Of a DNA stretch of 53,339 nucleotides, positions 7,059 through 16,870 are shown in pieces. Source of the DNA: an uncultured Roseiflexus sp. GTDB taxonomy: Bacteria; Chloroflexota; Chloroflexia; Chloroflexales; Roseiflexaceae. The notes under the pieces are model-generated. The model ran no database searches. It saw nothing but the letters and a program-made list of their open reading frames with translations, and had not been told where the DNA came from. The number at the start of each line of letters is the position of its first letter. Position 1 is the first letter of the stretch. The stretch lies in NCBI GenBank assembly GCA_937935075.1, contig CALGYB010000033.1, forward strand, positions 1-53,339. Direction: 5' to 3'. The translations under genes were made by a program, and so were the position numbers.

Positions 7059-7873
7059 GATTCATCCCTCCATGAGATAATCCAGCGTTCCAGCACGGTC
7101 ACGAACGCAAACAGCCCAATCGTCAGCAGCGAGGTCACCAGTGCCGCCACGAACACCTGATCGGTGCGAAAGGCGCGCAGTGAACGCGCAATGTACACGC
7201 CAAGGCCGGCGCTCGCGCCGATCCACTCAGCCAGCACGGCGCCAATGATGCTATAGGTCACTGCAACTTTGATGCCGGTAAAGATCGAGGGGAGCGCCGC
7301 AGGCAGCCGCAACAGGCGCAGCAATTGCCAGTAACTCGCCCCCATCGCCTCCAGCAACCGCCGCTGGTCGCGGTCCGCCGCCTGCAACCCGTCGGCGGTG
7401 TTGACCACGATAGGAAAGAACGTCACCAGTGCGACGACCAGCACCTTGGGCAGCATGCCAAACCCAAATCCCACCACGAGCAGAGGAGCGATTGCCACAA
7501 TCGGGATCGTCTGTGAGGTCACCAGCAGCGGGTACACGGCGCGCCGCAGGAACGGCGACGCATCAATCAGCACGCCCAGCGCGAAACCGCCGATCAGTGC
7601 CAGCCCAAAGCCGGGGGCGGTCACCGACAGCGTTGCTGCGATGTGTTCACCCAGCACCGGCAGGTTGTTCATCAGGGTGGTCAAAATGCGCGACGGCGGC
7701 GGCAGGAGCCATGCCGGCAGCGCCAGGCGCCACACGATCAGTTCCCACGCCGCAACCAGCGCACTCAGGAGCGCGAAGGGCGGCAGAACCTGCGCAACGC
7801 GCTGCTGCCATCTGCCGCTCCTTCCGCCAGGCGATGCCGCCTGAACGACATGCTGCGCCTGTTCACTCTGCAT
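7055..7873 (-). CDS. thiX: ABC transporter permease for a thiamine precursor
   Basis: A BPD-type inner-membrane permease of about 272 residues from the ATG at 7873 (MQSEQAQ); the frame continues to 7915, but that would overlap the previous gene by 53 bases rather than 11. Five to six hydrophobic helices are evident. The EAA loop that docks the ATPase is seen in LEAMGASYWQLLRLLRLPAALPSIF. The organisation with its binding protein and ATPase matches the ThiXYZ system. Ribosome-site support for 7873 is modest. Confidence 0.85.
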   Translation of the reverse strand: MQSEQAQHVVQAASPGGRSGRWQQRVAQVLPPFALLSALVAAWELIVWRLALPAWLLPPPSRILTTLMNNLPVLGEHIAATLSVTAPGFGLALIGGFALGVLIDASPFLRRAVYPLLVTSQTIPIVAIAPLLVVGFGFGMLPKVLVVALVTFFPIVVNTADGLQAADRDQRRLLEAMGASYWQLLRLLRLPAALPSIFTGIKVAVTYSIIGAVLAEWIGASAGLGVYIARSLRAFRTDQVFVAALVTSLLTIGLFAFVTVLERWIISWRDES

Positions 7874-8159
7874 ACTTCGCCAGCTTCTCGGCAATCGTAG
7901 AGCCGCGCGGGTCATAATCCACTTTGATCAGCGTGAAGACCCGCGTTGCTCCTGCCTGGAGCACCGCTTCCTGCGCCTGTTTGATCACTGCCATAATTGC
8001 GTCGTACTCCCCCTCGATCGTCGTTTCCATTGGACCGACGCGATATGGCAGGCCACTTGCAGCGACTACGGCGATGGCAGCGTCGACAGCCGCGTAGGTT
8101 GCGGCTTTATCCGGTAATCCTCCCGGCAGGACCTCGAAACTGATGGTTACTGATGACAT
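7863..8159 (-). CDS. Thiamine-binding MTH1187/YkoF-like protein
   Basis: A 98-residue protein, starting at the ATG at 8159 after GGGAGG; the longer frame to 8177 lacks a site. MTH1187/YkoF-like proteins have a ferredoxin-like fold, and YkoF binds thiamine or its pyrimidine. The conserved PMETTIEGEYDAIMAVIKQA and the final TLIKVDYDPRG are visible. It is the first gene behind the TPP riboswitch and its terminator, so it is the most directly controlled. It probably acts as a cytoplasmic thiamine-binding partner of the transporter; this role is inferred from family and position. Confidence 0.83.
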   Translation of the reverse strand: MSSVTISFEVLPGGLPDKAATYAAVDAAIAVVAASGLPYRVGPMETTIEGEYDAIMAVIKQAQEAVLQAGATRVFTLIKVDYDPRGSTIAEKLAKYAE

Positions 8160-8175
8160 GGCGCCCTCCCGATAC

Positions 8176-8210
8176 AAAACCGCCGCTCCCCAGAAGTAGG
8201 GAGCGGCGGT
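8176..8210 (-). terminator. Riboswitch-controlled intrinsic terminator
   Basis: A perfect 12-pair stem pairs GGGAGCGGCGGT (8199-8210) with ACCGCCGCTCCC (8179-8190), with an 8-base loop; on the minus strand it runs into TTTT. It lies between the TPP aptamer and the first coding region, so ligand binding should favour termination. Its tail is short, and the ribosome site of the first gene lies just beyond it. Confidence 0.8.
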
Positions 8211-8225
8211 TCATAGACTACGCAT

Positions 8226-8324
8226 TGCATTCCCTACGCTGGCATGACCCAGGTCAGGTTCGGAGGGTCAGCGGCATCGTCGGGCCGCACTCTCAGCCAG
8301 GCTCACCTGGCTCCCCTAGCTACG
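8226..8324 (-). promoter_or_regulatory. TPP riboswitch (THI box)
   Basis: Read on the minus strand, the conserved aptamer elements are present in order: TAGGGGAGCC, GGCTGAGAGTGCGG, ACCCTCCGAACCTGACC and GGGTCATGCCAGCGTAGGGAA. CTGAGA is the pyrimidine-binding loop, and the ACCTGA/GCCAGCG arms hold the diphosphate. It precedes an intrinsic terminator and the thiamine-precursor uptake genes. The expected logic is that thiamine diphosphate binds and shuts off transport. Confidence 0.95.
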
Positions 8325-8356
8325 CCGTGCACGGCGCTATCGGTTGTTAAGCGTAA

Positions 8357-8385
8357 ATAATACGACGTTCCATAGCGCCTGTCAA
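8357..8385 (-). promoter_or_regulatory. Promoter of the TPP riboswitch operon
   Basis: On the minus strand, TTGACA (8385-8380) and TATTAT (8362-8357) are 17 bases apart. The predicted start near 8350 lies about 25 bases before the aptamer. Confidence 0.85.
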
Positions 8386-8554
8386 ACGCAGTTGCGAAGG
8401 TCGGCCACTTTTGCAAAAACAGGACCATCGTCCTGCTCTCAGCGCCTGATCCGCCTTTTCCGGCACAGCAGCATGTGCGAGAATGCCGCTGCACCCTATC
8501 GACTCGATCTGCACCATGCTTTCGTGTTCTGTCTTTCTTGAAGAAGGAACGTGT

Positions 8555-9730
8555 ATGTCTCGACATCTGCTGTGGATGATGATATGTCTGGCAATGGCTG
8601 CCACAATTCTGCCTGGAGGCGACGCCGCGCACGCCGCGCCCGGCTACGAGATTCAGGTGGTGAAGACGGGCCTTGATCGGCCCTGGAGCATCAATTTCGC
8701 ACCCGATGGACGCCTGTTCTTTACGGCGCGCAACAGCGGTCGCCTGTACGCCTTGAACATCACAACCGGCGCTGTACAGTCGTTTGGCGGTCTGCCGCCT
8801 GCCCGGTTTCGCGTCGAAGGCGAAGCCGGTATGCTGGGGATGGCGCTCGACCCTGATTTTGCGACGAATGGGTGGGCATATATCTGCTACAGTTCCTTCG
8901 ATGAGGCTGGCAATCGCCGGAACCGGCTCTCACGGTTCACGATCGACCTTGCTGCCGGCATCGTGACCGGGGAGCGACCCCTGATTGATCCCATGGTCGG
9001 TGCAACGCACCATAATGGATGTCGCGTCGTTATATCGCCTGACAACCAATACCTGTTCGTATCGATGGGCGATGCAGTCGTTCCATCGCTCGCGCAGGAC
9101 CTCGATAGCACGGGGGGCAAGACCTTCCGCATCTTCAAGGATGGCAGCATTCCGCTCGATAACCCGTTCTATGATAACGGTCGGTTGCCGCGCTCACTGA
9201 TCTGGACGTATGGGCACCGCAACCATCAGGGGCTGGCGTTTCACCCGACGACCGGCGATCTCTGGAGCACCGAGCACGGACCCGACATCATGGATGAACT
9301 CAATGTTTTGATCGCCGGGCGCAACTACGGCTGGGGTTGGGGCAGCGGACCGCGCTCTTGCCTGGGGACGGTCAACTGTGATGGCGTACCCGATTTTATG
9401 CCGCCGGTGGCGGTGTTCAACACCGACAGCACGGTTGCCACGTCCGACATGATGTTCTACACCGGCAGCTCATTCCCTGCGTGGTTCGGCGATCTTTTCT
9501 TTGTCACGTTGAAGACCGGCAGGCTCTACCGCCTGAAGATCGACAATCGCACGATTGTCGAGCAGGAGATTCTGATCAATGGGCAATACGGTCGCCTGCG
9601 CGATGTGACGGTGGGACCGGATGGGTTCATCTATGTCTCCACCGACGCGACAGATGCAATATTGCTGCGCATCCGCCCGACCATCGAACGACCGTATCGC
9701 GCCCTGTTGCCGTTGGTTATGCGGGGGTAG
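8555..9730 (+). CDS. Secreted PQQ-type aldose sugar dehydrogenase
   Basis: A 391-residue protein starting at the ATG at 8555 after AAGAAGGAA; the frame to 8483 has no site. A signal peptide (MSRHLLWMMICLAMAA...AHA) directs export. The six-bladed GSDH/YliI-type propeller is marked by GLDRPWSINFAPDGRLF, EGEAGMLGMALDPDF, THHNGCRVVISPD (active-site histidine), YGHRNHQGLAFHP and STEHGPDIMDELNVL (cofactor and calcium site). Family members oxidise aldose sugars in the periplasm with pyrroloquinoline quinone. The protein ends in RPYRALLPLVMRG, a tail discussed in the findings. Its stop overlaps the convergent ABC ATPase gene by 14 bases. Confidence 0.87.
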   Translation: MSRHLLWMMICLAMAATILPGGDAAHAAPGYEIQVVKTGLDRPWSINFAPDGRLFFTARNSGRLYALNITTGAVQSFGGLPPARFRVEGEAGMLGMALDPDFATNGWAYICYSSFDEAGNRRNRLSRFTIDLAAGIVTGERPLIDPMVGATHHNGCRVVISPDNQYLFVSMGDAVVPSLAQDLDSTGGKTFRIFKDGSIPLDNPFYDNGRLPRSLIWTYGHRNHQGLAFHPTTGDLWSTEHGPDIMDELNVLIAGRNYGWGWGSGPRSCLGTVNCDGVPDFMPPVAVFNTDSTVATSDMMFYTGSSFPAWFGDLFFVTLKTGRLYRLKIDNRTIVEQEILINGQYGRLRDVTVGPDGFIYVSTDATDAILLRIRPTIERPYRALLPLVMRG

Positions 9731-11027
9731 CGATCTCTTCGAGGAAAAAACGCCCCTGTGCGTCGTCGTAGCCGAAGAGTTCGGCATAGCGCCCCCATTT
9801 GCTGGCGATATCGAGTTGCTGTTCCGCCTCGTCGGGTGGGAAGTCGCGCTCCAGAGCAGTAAGGAGCACCTCGCGGCGCAGCGAGCGTTCTCCCGATGCT
9901 TCCAGCATGCGCAGCATCCAGCGAAAGAAGGGCAAGCGCCGCAGCCGTGAGGCAAAGATTTCTTTGCGTGCCAGAATGCTGGCGTCGGCAAACGTTTCGC
10001 CGAGCGGCGTAATGATCAAGTCGCCGGTTTCGACGCGGGCGAAGCCAAGAAGTTCCGCCGCTTCGATCAGCGCCTGCAAATTGTTGAAATCCAGTCCCAA
10101 TTCTTCCGCCAGTTGGTAAATGTCGTCGCGCTCGGTGGGGGTGTTGTTCACGTGCTCGAGGAGACCGGCGAGTTCGGTAACCTCGGCGGCGGGCAATGCG
10201 CGTGTGCGCCCAGCCTGCCCCGGTTCCGTGCCGAACTCGACATGTTCTGGTTGTGTCTGCCCCATGAGAATGCCGTAGACGCGGTCGGTCAGCGCAACGA
10301 ACGCGTCTGATTTGCGGTCGCGCGGATGCGGCAGGGTCACCGGCACTTCGGCGATGATCCGCCCTGGACCCTTGTCCATCACGACGATCCGATCCGCCAT
10401 GAAGATTGCTTCTTCGATATTGTGGCTGACCATCAACACAGCGCGGATCTGAAGTTGACCGCCGGTCCAGAGTTCGAGCACTTCGCCGCGCAGCGTCTCG
10501 GCGCTCAGCACATCCAGCGCGCTGAACGGCTCGTCGAGACAGAGCAATTCGGGGTTCGCGGCGAGCGCGCGGGCAATCCCGACTTTCTGGCGCATGCCGC
10601 CCGACAGTTCGCGCGGATACGCCTGCTCGAATCCATCGAGACCGACCAGGTCGATCAATTCGACCGCGCGGGCATGGGCCTGTTCCGCTGGCATGCCCCG
10701 CGCCCGCATGGCAACAGCCACATTCCCTTCGACGGTCAACCATGGAAAGAGCGCAAACGACTGGAACACAATCGTCGCATACGGATTGACGCCGTTCAAC
10801 GGCGCGCCACGGTAGCGCACCTCGCCTTCGCTCGGTCGACTCAGCCCGGTAATGATACGCAGCAGCGTGCTCTTGCCGCAGCCCGATGGTCCGAGCAGCG
10901 CGACAAACTCCCCTTCGCGAATCGTCAGGTTGATATGCTCGATGGCAGTGAAGCGTTTCTCGCCGCGTCCGTAGCGCTGCGCAACATTCTTCAGTTCGAC
11001 CAGCACTGCGCCGTTTGATGTCGCCAT
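9717..11027 (-). CDS. ABC ATPase with C-terminal AAA-associated domain
   Basis: A 436-residue protein. Residues 1 to about 255 form a nitrate/sulfonate/bicarbonate-type ABC ATPase: Walker A GPSGCGKST, FQSFALFPWLTV, signature LSGGM, Walker B LCLDEPFSALD, and VSHNIEEA with the switch histidine. After a linker, residues from about 290 form the so-called AAA-associated C-terminal domain: an ELAGLLEHVNN helix, DDIYQLAEELGLDFNNL, ITPLGETFADA and a long helical tail that looks like a winged helix. It lies 18 bases downstream of a tandem permease gene. The extra domain may sense a regulator or the transported ion; its function is not established. No substrate-binding protein is encoded here. Confidence 0.87.
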   Translation of the reverse strand: MATSNGAVLVELKNVAQRYGRGEKRFTAIEHINLTIREGEFVALLGPSGCGKSTLLRIITGLSRPSEGEVRYRGAPLNGVNPYATIVFQSFALFPWLTVEGNVAVAMRARGMPAEQAHARAVELIDLVGLDGFEQAYPRELSGGMRQKVGIARALAANPELLCLDEPFSALDVLSAETLRGEVLELWTGGQLQIRAVLMVSHNIEEAIFMADRIVVMDKGPGRIIAEVPVTLPHPRDRKSDAFVALTDRVYGILMGQTQPEHVEFGTEPGQAGRTRALPAAEVTELAGLLEHVNNTPTERDDIYQLAEELGLDFNNLQALIEAAELLGFARVETGDLIITPLGETFADASILARKEIFASRLRRLPFFRWMLRMLEASGERSLRREVLLTALERDFPPDEAEQQLDIASKWGRYAELFGYDDAQGRFFLEEIATPA

Positions 11028-11045
11028 ACGTCAACTCCTGGATCG

Positions 11046-12770
<1,725 letters not shown>

Positions 12771-12835
12771 AAACGCTCCGGTCAACCAAAAGTGACAGGC
12801 GAACGTGAGAAATCTGCTGCCACGCAGGCGGGGAA

Positions 12836-12877
12836 ACAGGCAGCCGCTGTGCTGCCTGTGCAACAGGCGCTATTATA
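12836..12877 (-). promoter_or_regulatory. Promoter -10 and leader hairpin of the tandem permease operon
   Basis: A minus-strand TATAAT lies at 12877-12872; no good -35 is visible. Downstream, ACAGGCAGC (12836-12844) and GCTGCCTGT (12851-12859) form a nine-pair hairpin in the leader. The gap 12771-13181 otherwise holds the opposing promoter and leader of the pseudouridine synthase gene. Confidence 0.5.
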
Positions 12878-12932
12878 CTACTGACAGAGATGGACTCGTT
12901 CTTCGCGGTTCGCAGGTTTGGCAAACATGTAG

Positions 12933-13181
12933 TATAATACGAGAAGTCCACACTTCATTGCTCCTCGTCGGAATGAAGTAGCGAGACCTGCTGTGATAAT
13001 CCCCCGGCGCAGAGCCGCAGGGAAGCAAAGAAACATCCACAAGAGTGGCGCGTCCGTTTATCGGTAAGCAGAAAGCGGCTTGACGATCAATCTTTGTCGT
13101 GAGACCGGCGTTTTCTCCAGACGCCCCATTGCGCCGGGATACTGCAACTGAACGTCCGCGTGGTGAGGAGACAATTCAATC
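12933..13181 (+). promoter_or_regulatory. Promoter -10 and unusually long leader of the pseudouridine synthase gene
   Basis: A perfect TATAAT at 12933-12938 faces the gene, leaving a leader of about 235 bases. It contains several G/C-rich segments (for example CCCCCGGCGCAGAGCCGCAGGG near 13003-13024) but matches no riboswitch class I can recognise. The ribosome site GGTGAGGAG lies at 13162-13170. Confidence 0.4.
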
Positions 13182-14861
13182 TTGAGTGCAGAACGATTGC
13201 AGAAAGTGCTGGCAAGCGCCGGCATTGCGTCGCGGCGTGACTGTGAAGAGTACATCGCCGCAGGACGGGTTATGGTCAATGGCAAAGTGGTCCGCATCCC
13301 CGGTACACGCGTGGACCCGGAGCACGATGAGATCTTCGTCGATGGAAAGCCGATCGGTAAGATTCACCACCGCACCTATGTGATGCTCCACAAGCCGGCG
13401 GGTGTGGTCTCGACGACCGATGATCCGCAGGGTCGCCCGACGGTGGTTGATCTGGTCAATCTTGAACAACGATTGTTCCCCGTGGGTCGGCTCGATTACG
13501 ATTCGGAAGGATTGCTGCTGTTGACAGACGATGGCGAATTGACCCAGAAGTTGACCCACCCCAGCTACCAGGTCGAGAAAGAGTATCGGGTCCTGTTAGA
13601 CGACGCCCCCTCGCCGAATGCGCTGCGCGCCTGGCGCTCCGGCGTCGAACTGGACGGTGTGAAAACGGCGCCGGCCTGGGTCGAACTGATTGAACGCACA
13701 CCCGAAGGAGCGTGGGTGCGCGTGATTTTACACGAGGGGCGCAAGCGCCAGATCCGCGAAGTGGCGCGATTGCTCGGATATGAGGTGCGGCGGTTGATCC
13801 GTGTGCGCGAAGGTCCGCTGACTCTGGGAGACCTTCCAAGCGGTACGTGGCGCTTTCTTACAGACGAAGAGGTTGACATGTTACGAGAACACGCCGAACG
13901 AAGCGTGGCGGTCGCCGATGCGGAACAGCCGCGTCAGCGCGAACAGGACGAAACAAAAGCCGCTGGCGGTCGACGGTTGCGGCGTATCAATCCGTCAGCG
14001 CGGTTGTTGCAGAAAGGTGAAAGAGTGACAGAGACGGCTCTGCCCGAACTCGATGAAGCGATTGGCGCAGAGGAAGGTCTTCCGCCGGTCGTTGAAGAAG
14101 GGCATAAGGTGCACGACAAAGAGGTCGTCCGTCGTGATGTCCCTCCATCGCGCGACGTCCGGCGCGACGAGCGGGGTGGCGGGTACCGGAGCGAGCGCCG
14201 CGACGAGCAGGGTGGCGGCTACCGGAGTGAGCGCCGCGATGAGCGGAGTGGTCCACGCGACGTCCGGCGTGACGAGCGGAGTGGCGGCTACCGGAGCGAA
14301 CGACGCGACGAGCGCGGGAGTGGTCCGCGCGACGTCCGGCGTGACGAGCGGAGTGGCGGCTACCGGAGCGAGCGCCGCGACGAGCGCAGTGGGAGCGGGC
14401 CGCGCGATTTCCGGCGCGACGAGCGCGGGAGTGGTCCGCGCGACGTCCGGCGTGACGAGCGGAGTGGCGGCTACCGGAGCGAGCGGCGTGATGAGCGGAG
14501 TGGCGGCTACCGGAGTGAACGCCGTGATGAGCGCAGTGGGAGTGGGCCGCGCGATTTCCGGCGCGACGAGCGGGGTGGCGGGTACCGGAGTGAGCGCCGC
14601 GATGAGCGCAGTGGGAGTGGACCACGCGACTTCCGGCGTGACGAGCGCGGGAGTGGACCGCGCGATTTCCGGCGCGATGAGCGGAGTGGCGACTACCGGA
14701 GCGAGCGGCGCGACGAGCGGAGTGGGAGCGGGCCGCGCGATTTCCGGCGCGACGAGCGGAGTGGCGGCTACCGGGGTGAGCGCCGCAACGAGCGCGGGTC
14801 GGGAGGCTTTTCGCGCAACGACCGCCCTGCACCGCGCTACTCCGAAGATGATGAGGAATAA
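13182..14861 (+). CDS. rluB: RluB-type 23S rRNA pseudouridine synthase with a long Arg-rich repeat tail
   Basis: A 559-residue protein. The TTG at 13182 is the only start that keeps the whole S4 domain; GGTGAGGAG lies 11 bases upstream. Residues 1-60 form the S4 RNA-binding domain (RLQKVLASAGIASRRDCEEY). Residues 65-235 form the RsuA/RluB/E/F synthase domain with the catalytic Asp in GRLDYDSEGLLLLTDDG and the RKRQIREVARLLG motif. The family turns a uridine of 23S rRNA helix 89 into pseudouridine. A charged linker leads to residues from about 325 onward, a repeat of RRDERSGGYRSE-like units ending in an acidic tail. The tail is over 200 residues, far longer than in typical RluB. The repeats keep two other frames open, which are not real genes. 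A strong terminator follows. Confidence 0.88.
   Translation: MSAERLQKVLASAGIASRRDCEEYIAAGRVMVNGKVVRIPGTRVDPEHDEIFVDGKPIGKIHHRTYVMLHKPAGVVSTTDDPQGRPTVVDLVNLEQRLFPVGRLDYDSEGLLLLTDDGELTQKLTHPSYQVEKEYRVLLDDAPSPNALRAWRSGVELDGVKTAPAWVELIERTPEGAWVRVILHEGRKRQIREVARLLGYEVRRLIRVREGPLTLGDLPSGTWRFLTDEEVDMLREHAERSVAVADAEQPRQREQDETKAAGGRRLRRINPSARLLQKGERVTETALPELDEAIGAEEGLPPVVEEGHKVHDKEVVRRDVPPSRDVRRDERGGGYRSERRDEQGGGYRSERRDERSGPRDVRRDERSGGYRSERRDERGSGPRDVRRDERSGGYRSERRDERSGSGPRDFRRDERGSGPRDVRRDERSGGYRSERRDERSGGYRSERRDERSGSGPRDFRRDERGGGYRSERRDERSGSGPRDFRRDERGSGPRDFRRDERSGDYRSERRDERSGSGPRDFRRDERSGGYRGERRNERGSGGFSRNDRPAPRYSEDDEE
14150..14815 (+). repeat. Degenerate tandem repeat inside the pseudouridine synthase gene
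   Basis: About 36- and 39-base units alternate. One encodes RRDERSGGYRSE and the other RRDERSGSGPRDF or RRDERGSGPRDV. Roughly twenty RDER/RDEQ cores are present. Units differ mainly at silent positions and in Ser/Gly number, as expected for expansion and contraction by recombination. Confidence 0.85.
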
Positions 14862-14877
14862 CCCTGCTTGGCGCAAC

Positions 14878-14922
<45 letters not shown>

Positions 14923-14925
14923 CTA

Positions 14926-15564
14926 TCAGTTCGTTGAGCGAGGGGTGGCAAAAACCTGCGTCCAGTACCTTCCGTATGAACCGCCGTCAGCGTAGGCGAC
15001 GCCGATCTCGCGTAAATTGCAGTTCAGCATATTTGCCCGGTGCCCTGAACTGCTATACCATCCCTGCACCACCTGTTCGGCAGTGCGATACCCGGCTGCA
15101 ATGTTTTCGGCTGCCGTTGAATATGTATACCCCGTGCGTCGGATGCGATCCCAGGGAGTGGACCCATCCGATCCAGTGTGGCTGAAGAAATTGTTTGTCG
15201 CCATATCCTGACTGTGCGCAGCAGCAGCGGTTGTCAGCTGCGGCGAGACCGTCAGCGGGGCGCATCCTGCCGCCACACGATGCTGATTCGTCAGATCGAC
15301 GACCTGCTGGGCAAGCGATGGTAGCGTGTCCGCGCCGCTGTTACCGGTTGTGCCTGGCACGCTAACAAGCGGCAGGTAAACCCTCGTTGTCGCTGCTGGC
15401 GCAATGGCGCTTTCGGCAGACACAGATATCGCTGCATCCGTGTCTGTTGCTGGTTCGCCAATGTCATCAGGGGGAGCGACGGTCGTCTGAGCAGAGAGCG
15501 TGAGCGGTATCAGACTCAGTGACACGGCTATGATGAGAACTGCGATGCGATATGGTAAAGACAT
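14926..15564 (-). CDS. Secreted CAP-domain (SCP/PR1-like) protein
   Basis: A 212-residue exported protein: a signal peptide (MSLPYRIAVLIIAVSLSLIPLTLSA), a Thr/Ala-rich linker that includes TTRVYLPLVSVPG, then a CAP domain from about residue 85. Its cavity residues are visible: HSQDMATNNFFSHTG (His), ENIAAGY (Glu) and GHRANMLN (His). Bacterial CAP proteins are extracellular, with roles proposed in lipid binding or wall interaction; none is established for this group. It converges on the pseudouridine synthase gene, with the terminator between them. Confidence 0.87.
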   Translation of the reverse strand: MSLPYRIAVLIIAVSLSLIPLTLSAQTTVAPPDDIGEPATDTDAAISVSAESAIAPAATTRVYLPLVSVPGTTGNSGADTLPSLAQQVVDLTNQHRVAAGCAPLTVSPQLTTAAAAHSQDMATNNFFSHTGSDGSTPWDRIRRTGYTYSTAAENIAAGYRTAEQVVQGWYSSSGHRANMLNCNLREIGVAYADGGSYGRYWTQVFATPRSTN

Positions 15565-15709
15565 CTACGCGCTCCGGGAAAACGTTGTGGTGCGATACGA
15601 ACGCTCTAGTTCTTTACTTTGATTTTACGGCCTGTCCGCTCGTCTGGAAATAGCTCGATAGTCCCCGCGTGGCATAGCTGCTGGTACGCCGCACGATCAG
15701 GTCATCCGG

Positions 15710-16792
15710 TCAATGCGCCAGAACGTAACTCATCGGTGCGCATTGGCGCACAAAGCCTTTGAGTTCCAGCACCGCCAGCGCGGCGGATATTTCATAGACC
15801 GGCATCGATGTGCGCCGTTGGAGATCATCGATGTGGAGCGGTTCGTACCCGACCAGCGCCAGCACTGCCGCTTCGATGGGGTCATCGGGGAGGGCAGTGC
15901 GCACCTCTTGCTGGCTGGCTGTCACACTCATGTCGAGCGCTTCCAGAATATCGCCGGCACACGTTACCAGACCGGCGCCGGCGCGGATCAGTTGGTTGGT
16001 TCCTTCGGATCGCGGGCTGAAGATTGGTCCTGGCACAGCAAAGACGTCGCGCCCCTGTTCGAGCGCATAATCGACGGTAATGAGCGCGCCGCTTTTCGCT
16101 CCGGCTTCCACCACCAGCACGCCACGCGCCAGACCGCTGATCAACCGGTTGCGCACCGGAAAGAGTTGCGGTATAGGGCGTGCGCCAAGCGGGAATTCCG
16201 AAATCAACGCGCCGCTGTTGGCAATACGTTGCGCCAGAGATGCATGGCGTTCGGGGTAGACCATATCGGCGCCGCACGGCAGAACCGCCAGGGTGCGCCC
16301 GCCAGCGTCGAGCGCCGCCGTATGCGCGATGCTGTCGATGCCCAGCGCCAGCCCGCTCACAATCGTGACTCCCGCCTCGACCAGTCCGGTCGTCAGGCGG
16401 CGGGTAGCTTCGCGGCCATAAGCGGTTGGCTGGCGCGTGCCGACCACTGCAACACTCCAGGCATCAGCGTCGGAGAGGGCGCCGCGCACATAGATCAGCG
16501 GCGGCGGCAAGGGAATATGGCGCAGGGATGCGGGATATGCGGGGTTCTCGCGGTCGATGAGGGTGATGCCGGCACGTCGGGCGCGCTCCATCTCACGGTC
16601 GAGATCGAGTGTGCGCCGTGCTTCGATGAGGGTTTCGATCAGTTTGGGCTCCAGTCCGGCGGCAGCAAGTTCGGCAGCCGACGCATGCCAGGCGGCTGCG
16701 ATCGAGCCGCACCGTTCGATCAAGCGGTCGAGCCGAGCCGGACCGATGCCATTCACCCGGTTGAATCCCAGGTAGTAACGAGTGTTCTCCAT
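15710..16792 (-). CDS. dprA: DNA-processing protein DprA
   Basis: A 360-residue DprA (Smf). An N-terminal helix-hairpin-helix region (FNRVNGIGPARLDRL) precedes the Rossmann-like core with VVGTRQPTAYG, SGLALGIDSIAHTAAL, VLPCGADMVYPERH, ISEFPLGARP, FPVRNRLISGL and GRDVFAVPGP. A C-terminal winged helix (about residues 295-360) is intact. DprA loads RecA on incoming single-stranded DNA during transformation and protects it from nucleases. Its presence fits competence but does not prove it, since many non-competent bacteria keep the gene. It lies 78 bases after the spermidine-synthase-like gene on the same strand. Confidence 0.93.
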   Translation of the reverse strand: MENTRYYLGFNRVNGIGPARLDRLIERCGSIAAAWHASAAELAAAGLEPKLIETLIEARRTLDLDREMERARRAGITLIDRENPAYPASLRHIPLPPPLIYVRGALSDADAWSVAVVGTRQPTAYGREATRRLTTGLVEAGVTIVSGLALGIDSIAHTAALDAGGRTLAVLPCGADMVYPERHASLAQRIANSGALISEFPLGARPIPQLFPVRNRLISGLARGVLVVEAGAKSGALITVDYALEQGRDVFAVPGPIFSPRSEGTNQLIRAGAGLVTCAGDILEALDMSVTASQQEVRTALPDDPIEAAVLALVGYEPLHIDDLQRRTSMPVYEISAALAVLELKGFVRQCAPMSYVLAH

Positions 16793-16870
16793 GGCGCACC
16801 TGGCTTTTCAGGAAAAGCAGTAGCCGGCAGCCCGATATCTGCCGACAGAGTGTAGTATACCGGGCGCCTA

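Noticed and set aside
12951-13060. Possible cobalamin riboswitch near GAGACCTGC
   Set aside because: Only one short core-like segment is present; the other conserved cobalamin elements are missing and the gene downstream is not cobalamin-related.
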